From: Pseudomonas sp. SLFW
GTDB lineage: Bacteria > Pseudomonadota > Gammaproteobacteria > Pseudomonadales > Pseudomonadaceae
Length of the DNA: 64,000 nucleotides
Assembly: GCF_009905615.1 (NCBI RefSeq)
Contig: NZ_JAAAKW010000018.1
Span: 30,538-94,537, forward strand
Direction: 5' to 3'
In this document: positions 7,345 through 16,414 of the stretch, in pieces
Numbering within the stretch: position 1 is the first letter of the stretch
Layout of the letters: each line of letters begins with the position of its first letter
Notes under the pieces: generated by a model
Seen by the model: the letters and a program-made list of their open reading frames with translations, nothing else
Databases searched by the model: none
Told to the model about the DNA's origin: nothing
Translations under genes and position numbers: made by a program

Positions 7345-10300
7345 TGAGCCTCCGGAGCGATGGTCTGGACGCGTTGGGCCTTGGCAGCCTTGCGCGCCTC
7401 TTTGCGTCCCACGTAGTTACGAATCAGCACATAGAACACAGGGGTCAGCAGCAGACCGAAGAAGGTCACGCCGAGCATCCCGGAGAACACGGCCACACCC
7501 ATGGCATGCCGCATCTCGGCACCGGCACCGCTCGACAGCACCAATGGCACGACACCCATGATGAACGCGAAGGAGGTCATCAGGATCGGACGCAGACGCA
7601 GGCGGCAGGCTTCCAGTACGGCCTCCAGCGGGGTCTTGCCTTTTTCCTGTTCATCCTTGGCGAATTCGACGATGAGGATCGCGTTCTTACAGGCCAGGCC
7701 CACCAGTACGATCAGGCCGATCTGGGTGAAGATGTTGTTGTCGCTACCGGCAATGATCACACCGGCGATGGCCGACAGCAGGGTCATCGGCACGATCAGG
7801 ATGACCGCCAGCGGCAGGCTCCAGCTTTCGTACAGCGCGGCCAGTACCAGGAAGGCGAGCAGTACGCAGAGCGGGAAGACCAGCAGCGCGGTGTTACCCG
7901 ACAGGATCTGTTGGTAGGTCAGGTCGGTCCACTCGTAGGTCATGCCGTTCGGCAGTTCCTGCTTGAGCAGCTTTTCCATCGCGGCCTGTGCCTGACCCGA
8001 GCTGAAGCCTGGGCCAGCGGCACCGTTGATCTCGGCGGTGATGAAGCCGTTGTAGTGCATCACGCGGTCCGGGCCGGAGGTGTTGGTGACGTGCAACAGG
8101 GTCGCCAACGGGATCATCTCGCCCAGATTGTTGCGCACTTTCAGCTGACCGATCTGTTCGGCGTCCTGACGGAATTTCTGCTCAGCCTGAACGTTGACCT
8201 GATAGGTACGACCGAAACGGTTGAAGTCGTTGGCATACAGCGAGCCCAGGTACACCTGCAGGGTGTCGAAGATGTCGCTGATGGCCACGCCGTGGGTCTT
8301 GGCTTTCTCGCGGTCGATGGCGGCATCGACCTGTGGCACGTTCACGGTGTAGCTGGTGAACAGTGCGGCCAGTTCCGGCACGCTGCGGCTCTTGCCGATG
8401 ATGTTCATCGTTTCTTTGTAAAGCTCGTCGTAACCGAGGTTGCCACGGTCTTCGATCTGCAGACGGAAACCGCCAATCGTGCCCAGGCCCTGTACCGGCG
8501 GCGGTGGGAAGATCGCCATGTAGGCTTCCTGGATCGACGCGTACTTGCCGTTCAACGCCCCGGCGATTGCACCGGCGGATTCACTGGCCAGCGTGCGTTC
8601 TTCGAACGGTTTCAGCGTCACAAACACGATGCCGGAGTTTGGGCTGTTAGTGAACCCGTTGATCGACAGACCCGGGAACGCTACGGCACTCTCGACGCCA
8701 GGCTGCTTCAGCGCGATGTCGGACATGCGTTTGATCACGTCTTCGGTGCGGTCCAGGCTCGCGGCGTCCGGCAATTGGGCGAAGGCCACCAGGTATTGCT
8801 TGTCCTGTTGCGGCACGAAACCGGTCGGGGTGGTCGAGAAGCCCAGCCAGGTCATGACGATCAGACCGGCATACACCACCAGTGCCACGCCGCTGATGCG
8901 GATGACTCGGCCGACGGTGCCGACGTAACCGTTACTGGCTTTGACGAAGAAACGGTTGAACGGACGGAACAGCCAGCCACCCAAGAGCTTGTCGAGGAAG
9001 CGCGAGAACCCGTCTTTCGGCTCGTCGTGGCCCTTGAGCAATACCGCCGCCAGTGCAGGTGACAGGGTCAGGGAGTTGAAGGCCGAGATCACCGTCGAGA
9101 TGGCGATGGTCAACGCGAACTGTTTATAGAACTGTCCCGTCAGGCCGGAGATGAAGGCCGCCGGTACGAACACCGCACACAGCACCAGCGCGGTCGCGAT
9201 GATCGGGCCGGTCACTTCTCGCATGGCGATTTGCGTGGCTTCCATCGGTTTATGGCCGAGCTCGATGTTCCGCTCGACGTTCTCGACCACCACGATGGCG
9301 TCGTCCACCACGATACCGATCGCGAGTACGAGGCCGAACAGCGACAGCGCATTGAGGGAGAAGCCGAACAGGTGCATGACCGCGAACGTACCGATCAGCG
9401 ACACCGGCACAGCGGCCAGCGGGATGATCGAGGCGCGCCAGGTCTGCAGGAACAGGATCACCACCAGGACCACGAGGATCAGCGCTTCGAAGAGCGTGTG
9501 CACCACCGCTTCGATGGAGCCGCGCACGAAGATCGTCGGGTCATAGACGATGCTGTAGTCCATGCCTTCCGGGAAGCTCTTCTTCAGCAGTTCCATTTCG
9601 CCGCGCACTTCGTTGGAAATGTCGATGGCGTTGGAGCCTGGACGCTGGAAGATCGGGATCGCCACGGCCGGCTGGTTGTTCAGCAACGAACGCAGGGCAT
9701 ACTGGCTGGAGCCGAGTTCGACACGGGCGATGTCGCGGACACGGGTGATTTCGCCGTTTTCGCCCGCACGCACGATGATGTTTTCGAACTCTTCCTCGGT
9801 CACCAGACGACCTTGGGTGTTGATCGACATCTGGAAGCTGGTCGCGCTCGGGGAGGGCGGTGCACCCAGTTGACCGGCGGCCACCTGACGGTTCTGCTCA
9901 CGAATGGCGTTGACGACATCGGTCGCGGTGATGTTGCGTGATGCAGTCTTGTTCGGGTCGAGCCAGACACGCAGGGAGTAGTCACCCATACCGAACAGCT
10001 GCACGTCACCGACACCGTTCAGACGCGCCAGCTCATCCTTGATGTTGAGCACGGCATAGTTCGACAGGTACAGCATGTCGTAACGCTGATCGGGGGAGGT
10101 CAAGTGGACCACCATGGTCAGGTCCGGGGAGGCCTTGTCCACGGTGATACCGATGCGGGTCACTTCTTCCGGCAGTTTCGGCTCGGTCCGCGTGACGCGG
10201 TTCTGCACCTGAACCTGCGCGGTGTCGAGGTTGGTCCCCAGCGCGAAGGTGATGGTCAGGGTGAGTTTGCCGTCGGCGGTGGCCTGGGAGGACATGTACA

Positions 10301-10532
10301 GCATGTTCTCGACACCGGTAATGGCTTGCTCCAGAGGCGCCGCCACGGTTTCGCCGATCACTTTCGGGTTGGCGCCGGGGAAGTTGGCACGCACGACGAC
10401 GGTCGGCGGCACGACTTCCGGGTATTCACTGATCGGTAGCTGGAACAGCGAGATGGCGCCCGCGATCAGGATCAACAGCGAAAGCACCGCTGCGAAGATC
10501 GGTCGCGTGATAAAGAATTTTGAAAAATTCAT
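7341..10532 (-). CDS. mexF: MexF RND multidrug efflux permease
   Basis: 1063-residue inner-membrane proton-driven RND transporter of the HAE-1 family. It starts with TM1 (MNFSKFFITRPIFAAVLSL). TM4 carries the proton-relay acidic pair in GIVVDDAIVVVENVER. Two large periplasmic loops form the porter and docking domains, and there are twelve predicted TM helices. Sequence identity to MexF of P. aeruginosa is evident throughout (for example SLFQLPISEYPEVVPPTVVV). The gene starts 12 bp after mexE and overlaps oprN by 4 bp, giving a tight mexEF-oprN operon. No frameshift or truncation is seen. Confidence 0.95.
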   Translation of the reverse strand: MNFSKFFITRPIFAAVLSLLILIAGAISLFQLPISEYPEVVPPTVVVRANFPGANPKVIGETVAAPLEQAITGVENMLYMSSQATADGKLTLTITFALGTNLDTAQVQVQNRVTRTEPKLPEEVTRIGITVDKASPDLTMVVHLTSPDQRYDMLYLSNYAVLNIKDELARLNGVGDVQLFGMGDYSLRVWLDPNKTASRNITATDVVNAIREQNRQVAAGQLGAPPSPSATSFQMSINTQGRLVTEEEFENIIVRAGENGEITRVRDIARVELGSSQYALRSLLNNQPAVAIPIFQRPGSNAIDISNEVRGEMELLKKSFPEGMDYSIVYDPTIFVRGSIEAVVHTLFEALILVVLVVILFLQTWRASIIPLAAVPVSLIGTFAVMHLFGFSLNALSLFGLVLAIGIVVDDAIVVVENVERNIELGHKPMEATQIAMREVTGPIIATALVLCAVFVPAAFISGLTGQFYKQFALTIAISTVISAFNSLTLSPALAAVLLKGHDEPKDGFSRFLDKLLGGWLFRPFNRFFVKASNGYVGTVGRVIRISGVALVVYAGLIVMTWLGFSTTPTGFVPQQDKQYLVAFAQLPDAASLDRTEDVIKRMSDIALKQPGVESAVAFPGLSINGFTNSPNSGIVFVTLKPFEERTLASESAGAIAGALNGKYASIQEAYMAIFPPPPVQGLGTIGGFRLQIEDRGNLGYDELYKETMNIIGKSRSVPELAALFTSYTVNVPQVDAAIDREKAKTHGVAISDIFDTLQVYLGSLYANDFNRFGRTYQVNVQAEQKFRQDAEQIGQLKVRNNLGEMIPLATLLHVTNTSGPDRVMHYNGFITAEINGAAGPGFSSGQAQAAMEKLLKQELPNGMTYEWTDLTYQQILSGNTALLVFPLCVLLAFLVLAALYESWSLPLAVILIVPMTLLSAIAGVIIAGSDNNIFTQIGLIVLVGLACKNAILIVEFAKDEQEKGKTPLEAVLEACRLRLRPILMTSFAFIMGVVPLVLSSGAGAEMRHAMGVAVFSGMLGVTFFGLLLTPVFYVLIRNYVGRKEARKAAKAQRVQTIAPEAH

Positions 10533-10544
10533 CGAGTGTGTCCC

Positions 10545-11786
10545 TTAACCGCGTGGCGTAGCAGCGGCAACTTTGGCATCCAGTTTGGACTGGGGCTTCG
10601 GTTGGTTGCTGGCTTCAAGTGCCTGGCGCTGTTGTTGCAGAGCAGCGAGCGTCTCGGCGCTGGCCATCGGGGTGTCTTGCGGATCGATCGGTGAGCCCGG
10701 ACGCACGCGTTGCAGGCCGCTGACCACGATGCGGTCGTCTTTCTGCAAGCCGCTGCGCACGATCCGCAGGCCTTCGAGTTTCGGACCCAGGTCGACGTTG
10801 CGGTAGGTGGCCTTGTTGTCCTTGTCGACAACGAGCACGAACTTCTTGCCAAGGTCAGTACCGACGGCTTCGTCCTTGATCAGCATCGCGGTGTAGGTGC
10901 CGCTGCCGACCAGCTTCAGACGGGCATACAGGCCAGGGGTGTATTCGCCCTTGCTGTTGTCGAACACGGCGCGGCCACGGATGGTGCCGGTGCGTGGGTT
11001 GACCTGGTTGTCGACGAAGTTCATCTGGCCCTGATGCGGGTTTTCAGCTTCATTGGACAGGCCCATGTACACCGGGCTGGTCGCGCCGCGTTTGCCATCG
11101 CGGGCCAGTTGGTTGTACTTGAGGAACACACGCTCGTCGGCGTCGAAGTAGGCGTACACCTTGTCGGTGGAGACCACGCTGGTGAGGATGCTCTGATCGG
11201 CGGTGACGATGTTGCCCGAGGTGATTTCTGCACGGCTGACACGGCCAGTGATCGGCGCGGTCACGCGGGTAAAGCTCAGGTTCAGCTTCGCCAGATCGAG
11301 CTGGGCCTGGATGGCCGCCACAGCTGCTTTGGATTCCTGCGCGGTGGTGGTCCGCGAGTCGGCCAGTTCCGCCGAGATCGCGTTGTTGGTGCGCAAACGC
11401 TCGCCACGTTGGGCTTCGTTGTTGCTGCGAACCGATGCGGCCTTGGCCTGTTGCAGTTGGGCGTCGAGGCGATGCACTTCAGCTTCGAACGGACGCGGGT
11501 CAATCTGGAACAACAGGTCGCCTTTCTTCACCAGCTCACCGTCGGTGAACGCAACGGCATCGATCTGACCCGAAACGCGAGGACGAACCTGCACGGTTTC
11601 CGGAGCTTCCAGACGCGCCGTGACTTCATCCCATTCGTTGACGGGCTGCTCAAGCACCTTGGCCACGTTGACCTTGGCTGCCGCCGGAGCCTGCGCTGCC
11701 GTCTCAGGGCCTTTACCACACGCGCTGAGCACCACCAGTGCCAGCGCGGCAAGGGGATAGCGCAAGGGAGTAAGTGACTGAACCAT
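10545..11786 (-). CDS. mexE: MexE periplasmic adaptor of the MexEF-OprN pump
   Basis: 413-residue periplasmic membrane-fusion lipoprotein. The lipobox is LSAC, with Cys23 lipidated (ALVVLSACGKGP). Lipoyl halves flank an alpha-hairpin (about residues 95-165), followed by beta-barrel and membrane-proximal domains. The length is close to that of P. aeruginosa MexE. It is the first gene of the efflux operon; a MexT-type binding site lies 76-99 bp upstream. In the usual Pseudomonas arrangement mexT is the next gene upstream, but here hipBA intervenes. Confidence 0.93.
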   Translation of the reverse strand: MVQSLTPLRYPLAALALVVLSACGKGPETAAQAPAAAKVNVAKVLEQPVNEWDEVTARLEAPETVQVRPRVSGQIDAVAFTDGELVKKGDLLFQIDPRPFEAEVHRLDAQLQQAKAASVRSNNEAQRGERLRTNNAISAELADSRTTTAQESKAAVAAIQAQLDLAKLNLSFTRVTAPITGRVSRAEITSGNIVTADQSILTSVVSTDKVYAYFDADERVFLKYNQLARDGKRGATSPVYMGLSNEAENPHQGQMNFVDNQVNPRTGTIRGRAVFDNSKGEYTPGLYARLKLVGSGTYTAMLIKDEAVGTDLGKKFVLVVDKDNKATYRNVDLGPKLEGLRIVRSGLQKDDRIVVSGLQRVRPGSPIDPQDTPMASAETLAALQQQRQALEASNQPKPQSKLDAKVAAATPRG

Positions 11787-11861
11787 GGGAAAATCCGCCG
11801 ATGTTATTGAGATGGGCGGATTCTGTTCTCGGGGGTTCTATTGCACGAATCGAATACGGCG

Positions 11862-11885
11862 AAGGTAAATATCAGCGGGAATGAT
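11862..11885 (-). promoter_or_regulatory. Candidate MexT binding site (nod-box-like) upstream of mexE
   Basis: On the minus strand the site reads ATCA-N5-GCTGAT-N4-ACCTT. The MexT consensus, as I recall it, is ATCA-N5-GTCGAT-N4-ACYAT. The match is 4/4, 4/6 and 4/5 with exact spacing. Its position, 76-99 bp before the mexE start, suits an activator site. It shows that mexE kept its own control region despite the hipBA insertion. Confidence 0.55.
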
Positions 11886-11983
11886 ATTTCCGGTTACAAA
11901 GGCTCTGGGACGGGGGTTGGGACGATAATGGGCGTCGTTCTATGGCCACGTTGATCGCAGTCAATCAAGGTCTGCTTGGTAAC

Positions 11984-12038
11984 TCCATTATAGTGTCGCT
12001 TATCTCATAATATTCGTCATAAGGTCCAATATAATGGA
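11984..12038. promoter_or_regulatory. Candidate hipBA operator and promoter
   Basis: Perfect 9-bp inverted arms TCCATTATA (11984-11992) and TATAATGGA (12030-12038). Between them lie further AT-rich half-palindromes (CTTAT and ATAAG, TTAT and ATAA). The right arm contains a TATAAT at 12030-12035 that could be the -10 element, 70 bp before hipB. HipB-type antitoxins repress through paired palindromes, so autoregulation here is likely. The whole 11787-12104 interval holds this site plus the mexE control site. Confidence 0.55.
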
Positions 12039-12104
12039 TTTAGCATTGATATGTGGCGCACACCCTCCTATCCTCCTTGCTGAAGCATCTATTACTGCGG
12101 AGTC

Positions 12105-12428
12105 ATGATCGTGTCAGATTTCAACTTCAGTAAACCGGACGAGATTGTGAAACAGCTGTGCGAGCGCTTGCGCACCGAACGTCTGGCCCAGCAGATGACA
12201 CAGAGCGATCTGGCCGGGCGCGCTGGCGTAGGGGTCACCACTGTGTCGAACCTTGAAGCCGGACGCAACGTTGGCATGGAGACCGTTGTCCGGGTCGCTG
12301 TGGTGCTGGGTCGAAGCAAGGAACTCGAAGCGCTGTTCCTGCCGCGCCTGGAAAGTGTTGATGACATTCGCCGTTATGAACGCAGCACGCGGCGTCAACG
12401 AGTGAAGCGGGCACCTACTGATGCTTGA
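12105..12428 (+). CDS. hipB: HipB-like antitoxin (XRE-family DNA-binding protein)
   Basis: 107-residue XRE/Cro-type helix-turn-helix protein. The HTH is at about residues 20-75 (LRTERLAQQMTQSDLAGRAG, then VGVTTVSNLEAGRN). A basic tail (RSTRRQRVKRAP) follows. It precedes hipA with an 8-bp overlap, the usual antitoxin-toxin coupling. It should bind its own promoter and neutralise HipA. A GCGGAG ribosome site precedes the ATG. The symbol is by family and synteny; the protein is longer than E. coli HipB. Confidence 0.8.
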   Translation: MIVSDFNFSKPDEIVKQLCERLRTERLAQQMTQSDLAGRAGVGVTTVSNLEAGRNVGMETVVRVAVVLGRSKELEALFLPRLESVDDIRRYERSTRRQRVKRAPTDA

Positions 12429-13680
12429 GCAAGTGCATGTTTTCTATGAAGGTTGGGGCGAGCGTTGGCTGTGGGGCACGCTGGTCTCCACGGCGGCGAT
12501 CAACGGGCGTCCGCAGATCGTTTTCGAATACAGCGCGGAGGCGAAGAAGCGGGGGCTGGAGCTGTCTTCATTCACCCTCCCGCTTAAAGGCGAAACCTTG
12601 CGCAGAGGGTTTGCGCCTCATCAGCTAGGCCTGCCGGGCCCGGTCTATGATGCCTTGCCCGATGGCTGGGGCATGCTGCTGATGGATCGGCTGTTCAGGC
12701 GCCGCCATCTCAACACCGCCCGGATCGGGCCTCTGGAGCGACTTGCGTACGTAGGGGACAACGCGATGGGCGCGATGACGTTCGAGCCTGTGGCACCCGA
12801 AGGGGAGGAGGCCCGGCAACACGTCTCGCTTGACGCGCTGGCGGCTGAAGTCCGGCACGTACTCAATGGCGACGGTGGCGAGTTTCTGGCGCAATTGATG
12901 CTCGTGGGTGGCTCTCCGCAGGGGGCCAGGCCCAAGGCCCTCGTGTACCGCGACCCGCAGACCGGCCACTTCACAACGGCGGTCAATCCGTCCTTCGAGG
13001 CCTGGCTGGTCAAGTTTCCTGCACGGGGCGAGCATCCCGAAGTGTGCGCGATTGAGACGTTGTATGCCGAGTGCCTGCGGATGTGTGGCATCTCGACGCC
13101 CGATACCCTGTATTTCGAACTGCCCAACGGGCTCGCGGCTTTCGCCAGTCGGCGCTTTGATCGAAAAAACGGCCTGCGCGTGCCGATGCAGAGCCTTGCG
13201 GCATTCACGGGAGCAGATTTCACATCGCCGGGCTCATTGGACTACGTCAACTTCCTTCGGGCGACGCAACTGTGCACCAACGACATGCGCGGGAAAGCGC
13301 TCGCATTCGAACGTGCCGTCTTCAATGTGGTGTTCAACAACCGGGACGATCACCCGAAGAATTTCGCGTACGTGATGTCATCAACCGGCGCCTGGACCCT
13401 GGCGCCCGCTTACGACGTTACGTTTTGCGAAGGGCCCGGGGGGTATCACCAGATGGACGTCATGGGCGAGGCATTGGCGATCGACCGTGCGGCCATGCTC
13501 GGTCTTGCCAGAGAAGCCGAGCTTGCGGCGGACGTCGCTGCTGCCCTGATTGATCGCGTGTGCGATGTTGGAGCGGGGTTCGAAGCCTTGGCACAGAAGC
13601 AATACCCGAACGCCATTACCTTGGCCACCCGGCAGATGGTTCAGCACCGTATCAACGAGAATATCCGGCTGCTTCGGTAA
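12421..13680 (+). CDS. hipA: HipA-family serine/threonine kinase toxin
   Basis: 419-residue HipA-fold kinase. The N-terminal subdomain (about residues 1-110) is followed by the conserved DALPDGWG (78-84). The Gly-rich loop GGSPQGARPKA (163-173) contains a Ser like the one that autophosphorylates in E. coli HipA. ATP lysine candidate K198 is in LVKFP. The catalytic loop NNRDDHPKNF is at 306-315 and the metal-binding DVT at 332-334. All kinase residues look intact, so the toxin is probably functional. The known E. coli HipA phosphorylates glutamyl-tRNA synthetase; the target here is unknown. It converges on mexT with 22 bp between stops. Confidence 0.85.
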   Translation: MLEQVHVFYEGWGERWLWGTLVSTAAINGRPQIVFEYSAEAKKRGLELSSFTLPLKGETLRRGFAPHQLGLPGPVYDALPDGWGMLLMDRLFRRRHLNTARIGPLERLAYVGDNAMGAMTFEPVAPEGEEARQHVSLDALAAEVRHVLNGDGGEFLAQLMLVGGSPQGARPKALVYRDPQTGHFTTAVNPSFEAWLVKFPARGEHPEVCAIETLYAECLRMCGISTPDTLYFELPNGLAAFASRRFDRKNGLRVPMQSLAAFTGADFTSPGSLDYVNFLRATQLCTNDMRGKALAFERAVFNVVFNNRDDHPKNFAYVMSSTGAWTLAPAYDVTFCEGPGGYHQMDVMGEALAIDRAAMLGLAREAELAADVAAALIDRVCDVGAGFEALAQKQYPNAITLATRQMVQHRINENIRLLR

Positions 13681-13702
13681 GCGGACAGGCCAGCAAACAG
13701 CG

Positions 13703-14617
13703 TTAAAGACTGTCCGGATCGCCAAAAAACATCTGAATCCGCGACCTCAACCAGCGCTCGCCGGGGTCGTTATCCTGGGAACCGCGCCAGGCCATGTGCA
13801 GCTCGAAGGTGCGGGCTTCCACTGGCAATTCTTCAGCCCGTACACCGCCCGCTGCGGTGAGCACGGCGGCGGTGTAGTCGGGCACGGTGGCGACGATGTC
13901 GGTGCCGGCGATCAGGGTCGCCAGGCCGTTGAATTGCGGGACGGCCAGCACCACGTGGCGTTTGCGGCCGATCTTTTCCAGATATTCATCGATGAAGCCG
14001 CCCAGGTCGCCCGCGAACGAGACCAGCGCGTGGGGCCGTGCGCAGAAATCATCAAGGGTGATGGGGCCGGGCATCGAGTCGGCGCGAAGCAGTTTGGGTT
14101 TGCTGCGGCGCAGGACCTTGCGCTTGGCGTTCGCCGGGAGATCATCGGTGTAGCTCACACCGATGGAAATCTCGCCGGATGACAGCAGCGCAGGCATCAG
14201 GATGTAGTTGGTGCGGCGTACCACCAGCACGATGCCGGGGGCTTCGGAGCGAAGGCGCTTGAGCAGCGAAGGCAGCAGCGCGAATTCGGCGTCATCGGAC
14301 AGGCCGATGCGGAACACGGCAGTGCTGGTGGCCGGATCGAAATCGGCGGCGCGGCTCACGGCGGTGGAAATGGAGTCCAGCGCAGGGGACAGCAGGCCGA
14401 AGATTTCCACGGCGCGTGCCGTGGGTTCCATGCTGCGGCCGGTGCGGACGAACAACGGGTCGTCGAACAGCCCGCGCAGACGCGAGAGCGCCGCGCTGAT
14501 CGCCGGCTGGCCCAGGAACAGCTTTTCCGCTGCACGGGTCACGCTGCGTTCATGCATGAGGGTTTCGAACACGATGAGCAGATTGAGGTCGACGCGACGC
14601 AGGTCGTTGCGATTCAT
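13703..14617 (-). CDS. mexT: MexT, LysR-type activator of mexEF-oprN
   Basis: 304-residue LysR-type regulator. The winged helix is at residues 1-65 (RRVDLNLLIVFETLMHERSV, LGQPAISAALSRLR) and the effector-binding domain at about 95-300. The sequence is nearly that of P. aeruginosa MexT in the DNA-binding half (FLGQPAISAALSRLR, FVRTGRSMEPTARA). It activates mexEF-oprN. The frame is open from the start, with no sign of the inactivating changes found in some P. aeruginosa lineages. It is on the same strand as mexEF-oprN but separated from it by hipBA, and divergent from mexS. Confidence 0.93.
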   Translation of the reverse strand: MNRNDLRRVDLNLLIVFETLMHERSVTRAAEKLFLGQPAISAALSRLRGLFDDPLFVRTGRSMEPTARAVEIFGLLSPALDSISTAVSRAADFDPATSTAVFRIGLSDDAEFALLPSLLKRLRSEAPGIVLVVRRTNYILMPALLSSGEISIGVSYTDDLPANAKRKVLRRSKPKLLRADSMPGPITLDDFCARPHALVSFAGDLGGFIDEYLEKIGRKRHVVLAVPQFNGLATLIAGTDIVATVPDYTAAVLTAAGGVRAEELPVEARTFELHMAWRGSQDNDPGERWLRSRIQMFFGDPDSL

Positions 14618-15083
14618 GACGGGGGTCTCAGGGACATGGTCGGTTATGAGCGGCCAGAGAGGCCTTGCCAGTGTTCAGCTCGGGAACGAATGTTACGGAA
14701 TGATGCCGATTCTGATCAGCCTTGAATGCATGCGCAAGCATACAAACGTGTTACCCATCACGACCATCGATAATTTGCCTTGAACTTGGGCAATTTCAGG
14801 ACACCCAACTGAAGAGGCGTGAGAGATCGAGCCACCCGACCCGGGGGGATTTCGTGCCAGTCATGCTGACGTTCATCCGGAATGTGCGCATCGGGTTGCA
14901 AAGTCCGGGTGAGAAAAGAACAATGTCCGCCTTGAATACGTGAGCATTCGATGGTTATCTAATGACCGCCTTTCAACAACAGAATCGATGACAGGCATGT
15001 CGACTATTAATAGCCACTGATAGTGTTACCGGCAGAGCCCGGATAGAGTTCATGGCATCAAGGTTCATAAGGCGAGGTTCGAA
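14618..15083. other. Divergent mexT/mexS control region
   Basis: 466 bp with no supported gene. Two partial matches to the MexT consensus are visible: ATCA-N5-ATCGAT-N4-TGCCT at 14757-14780 and GACA-N5-GTCGAC-N4-AATAG at 14990-15013. The second lies 70-94 bp before mexS, similar to the spacing at mexE. Either could be a true site. A short open frame at 14722-14943 has no ribosome site or family resemblance. Confidence 0.45.
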
Positions 15084-16106
15084 ATGTCCCGCACGATCCG
15101 TTTTCATCAGTTCGGCCCGGCCGAGGTACTCAAGGTAGAAGAGGTGCCCGTCGCGTTGCCTGCCCCCGGCGAGGTGCAAGTGCGCGTACAGGCGATCGGC
15201 GTTACCTGGTACGACGTGCTGTGGCGCCAGAATCTGGCTTCTTCTCAGGCGCGGCTGCCGGCCGGTCTGGGCTCTGAAATGGCAGGCGTGATCACCGCTG
15301 TCGGTGATGGCGTGGCTGATCTGAACGTTGGCGACAAGGTGGCCAGCTTTCCCTCTGCAGACCCTAACGTGCACCCGGTTTATGGCGAGCTGATTACACT
15401 GCCCGCCACTTCCGTGACCCGTTATCCGGAAATTCTCACGCCTAATGAGGCAGCCGTACATTACACGCCGCTGCTGATGGCGTACTTTGCCTTTGTCGAC
15501 CTGGCTCGCGCCAAACCGGGGCAGACCGCTCTGGTGACCGATGCCAGCCATTGCGCGGGCCCTGCGTTCCTGCAGCTGGGCAAGGCACTAGGTATCAAGG
15601 TCATCGCCGCGACCAAGACCGAATCGTGCCGTGAATACCTGTTGAAGCTGGGTGCCGACAAGGTCGTGAACACCGAAGAGCAGGATCTGCTCATGGCGAT
15701 CAACAAGTACACCGACAATCGGGGTGTCGACATCGTCCTGGACGGTTTGGGCGGCCCGCAGATGTCCATGTTGGGCGACGTACTTGCACCCCGTGGGAGC
15801 CTGATTCTTTACGGCTTGCAGGGCGGCAATCAGACGCCGTTCCCGGCGTGTGCAGCGTTCCAGAAAAACATTCAGTTCTTCGTTCACTGTGTGGGCAATT
15901 TCACCGGCAAGCCCGAACTGGGTATCGCTCAAGACGAAGAAGCCGTGAAACGTGCCTTGCGTGACATCAACCAATTGACCGCTGACCGCGTGCTGGTCCC
16001 GCAGATCACCAAGGTCTTTGCGTTCGATCAACTGGTCGAAGCGCACCGCTTGATGGATGGCTGCCCTGAAGGCGGTCGCATAGTGGTGGAAGTCGAGTCT
16101 GCCTGA
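15084..16106 (+). CDS. mexS: MexS, zinc-type quinone oxidoreductase
   Basis: 340-residue MDR-superfamily NADPH-dependent oxidoreductase. The N-terminal GroES-like domain is at about residues 10-110 (PAGLGSEMAGVITAVGDGVA). The Rossmann domain is at about 120-300, with the nucleotide loop LVTDASHCAGPAF where the usual GGVG is modified. No structural zinc Cys cluster is seen. Divergence from mexT and the DVLWRQNLA and LDGLGGPQMS motifs identify it as MexS, which keeps MexT inactive, probably by removing a toxic electrophile (known in P. aeruginosa). A terminator follows at 16223-16256. Confidence 0.88.
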   Translation: MSRTIRFHQFGPAEVLKVEEVPVALPAPGEVQVRVQAIGVTWYDVLWRQNLASSQARLPAGLGSEMAGVITAVGDGVADLNVGDKVASFPSADPNVHPVYGELITLPATSVTRYPEILTPNEAAVHYTPLLMAYFAFVDLARAKPGQTALVTDASHCAGPAFLQLGKALGIKVIAATKTESCREYLLKLGADKVVNTEEQDLLMAINKYTDNRGVDIVLDGLGGPQMSMLGDVLAPRGSLILYGLQGGNQTPFPACAAFQKNIQFFVHCVGNFTGKPELGIAQDEEAVKRALRDINQLTADRVLVPQITKVFAFDQLVEAHRLMDGCPEGGRIVVEVESA

Positions 16107-16222
16107 GCGCAATTCATCGCGCTGGCTGAATGATCGACGCTGTGGCCAAGCGTCGTATGAGTGGATCCGGTCGCCGGTTCAAGGTGCCCGTCCCGTTTTT
16201 TACCGGCCATGTTTCACCCGAC

Positions 16223-16256
16223 AAAGCCTTCCTGACGCGATCTGGAAGGCTTTTTT
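16223..16256 (+). terminator. Intrinsic terminator after mexS
   Basis: Stem AAAGCCTTCC (16223-16232) pairs with GGAAGGCTTT (16244-16253), followed by a run of T residues. It isolates mexS from the peptide/PP-loop cassette downstream. Confidence 0.88.
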
Positions 16257-16356
16257 GTTTATGGGTGACGTGTTATTAAACAGCCTGTTGCATTCGTCAG
16301 TGCCGCGTGCCTGACACCGTTGCTGTGACTGAATACTGTTTTGAATAAACAACTGT

Positions 16357-16384
16357 GTTTAAAAGAACGCGAGGGAAGTTTAAA
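16357..16384. promoter_or_regulatory. Direct repeats upstream of the peptide promoter (candidate MocR-protein site)
   Basis: GTTTAAA occurs at 16357-16363 and again at 16378-16384, a 21-bp period, that is two helical turns. MocR-type regulators often bind direct repeats upstream of the -35. The pair lies 30-60 bp upstream of the -35 at 16415. Assignment to the nearby MocR-like protein is inference. Confidence 0.4.
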
Positions 16385-16414
16385 TCTGGCGCCATTCGAG
16401 TCGGTATCTGTACC

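Noticed and set aside
7161..9062. A 633-codon plus-strand frame over mexF and oprN
   Set aside because: It is antisense to two well-conserved efflux genes; composition is His/Gln/Gly-rich, as expected of a shadow frame.
12105..13680. hipBA as part of a mobile element
   Set aside because: I found no transposase, integrase, target duplication or flanking direct repeats, and base composition matches the neighbours.
14722..14943. 73-codon frame in the mexT/mexS intergenic region
   Set aside because: No ribosome site, unusual composition, and it overlaps the likely regulatory region.
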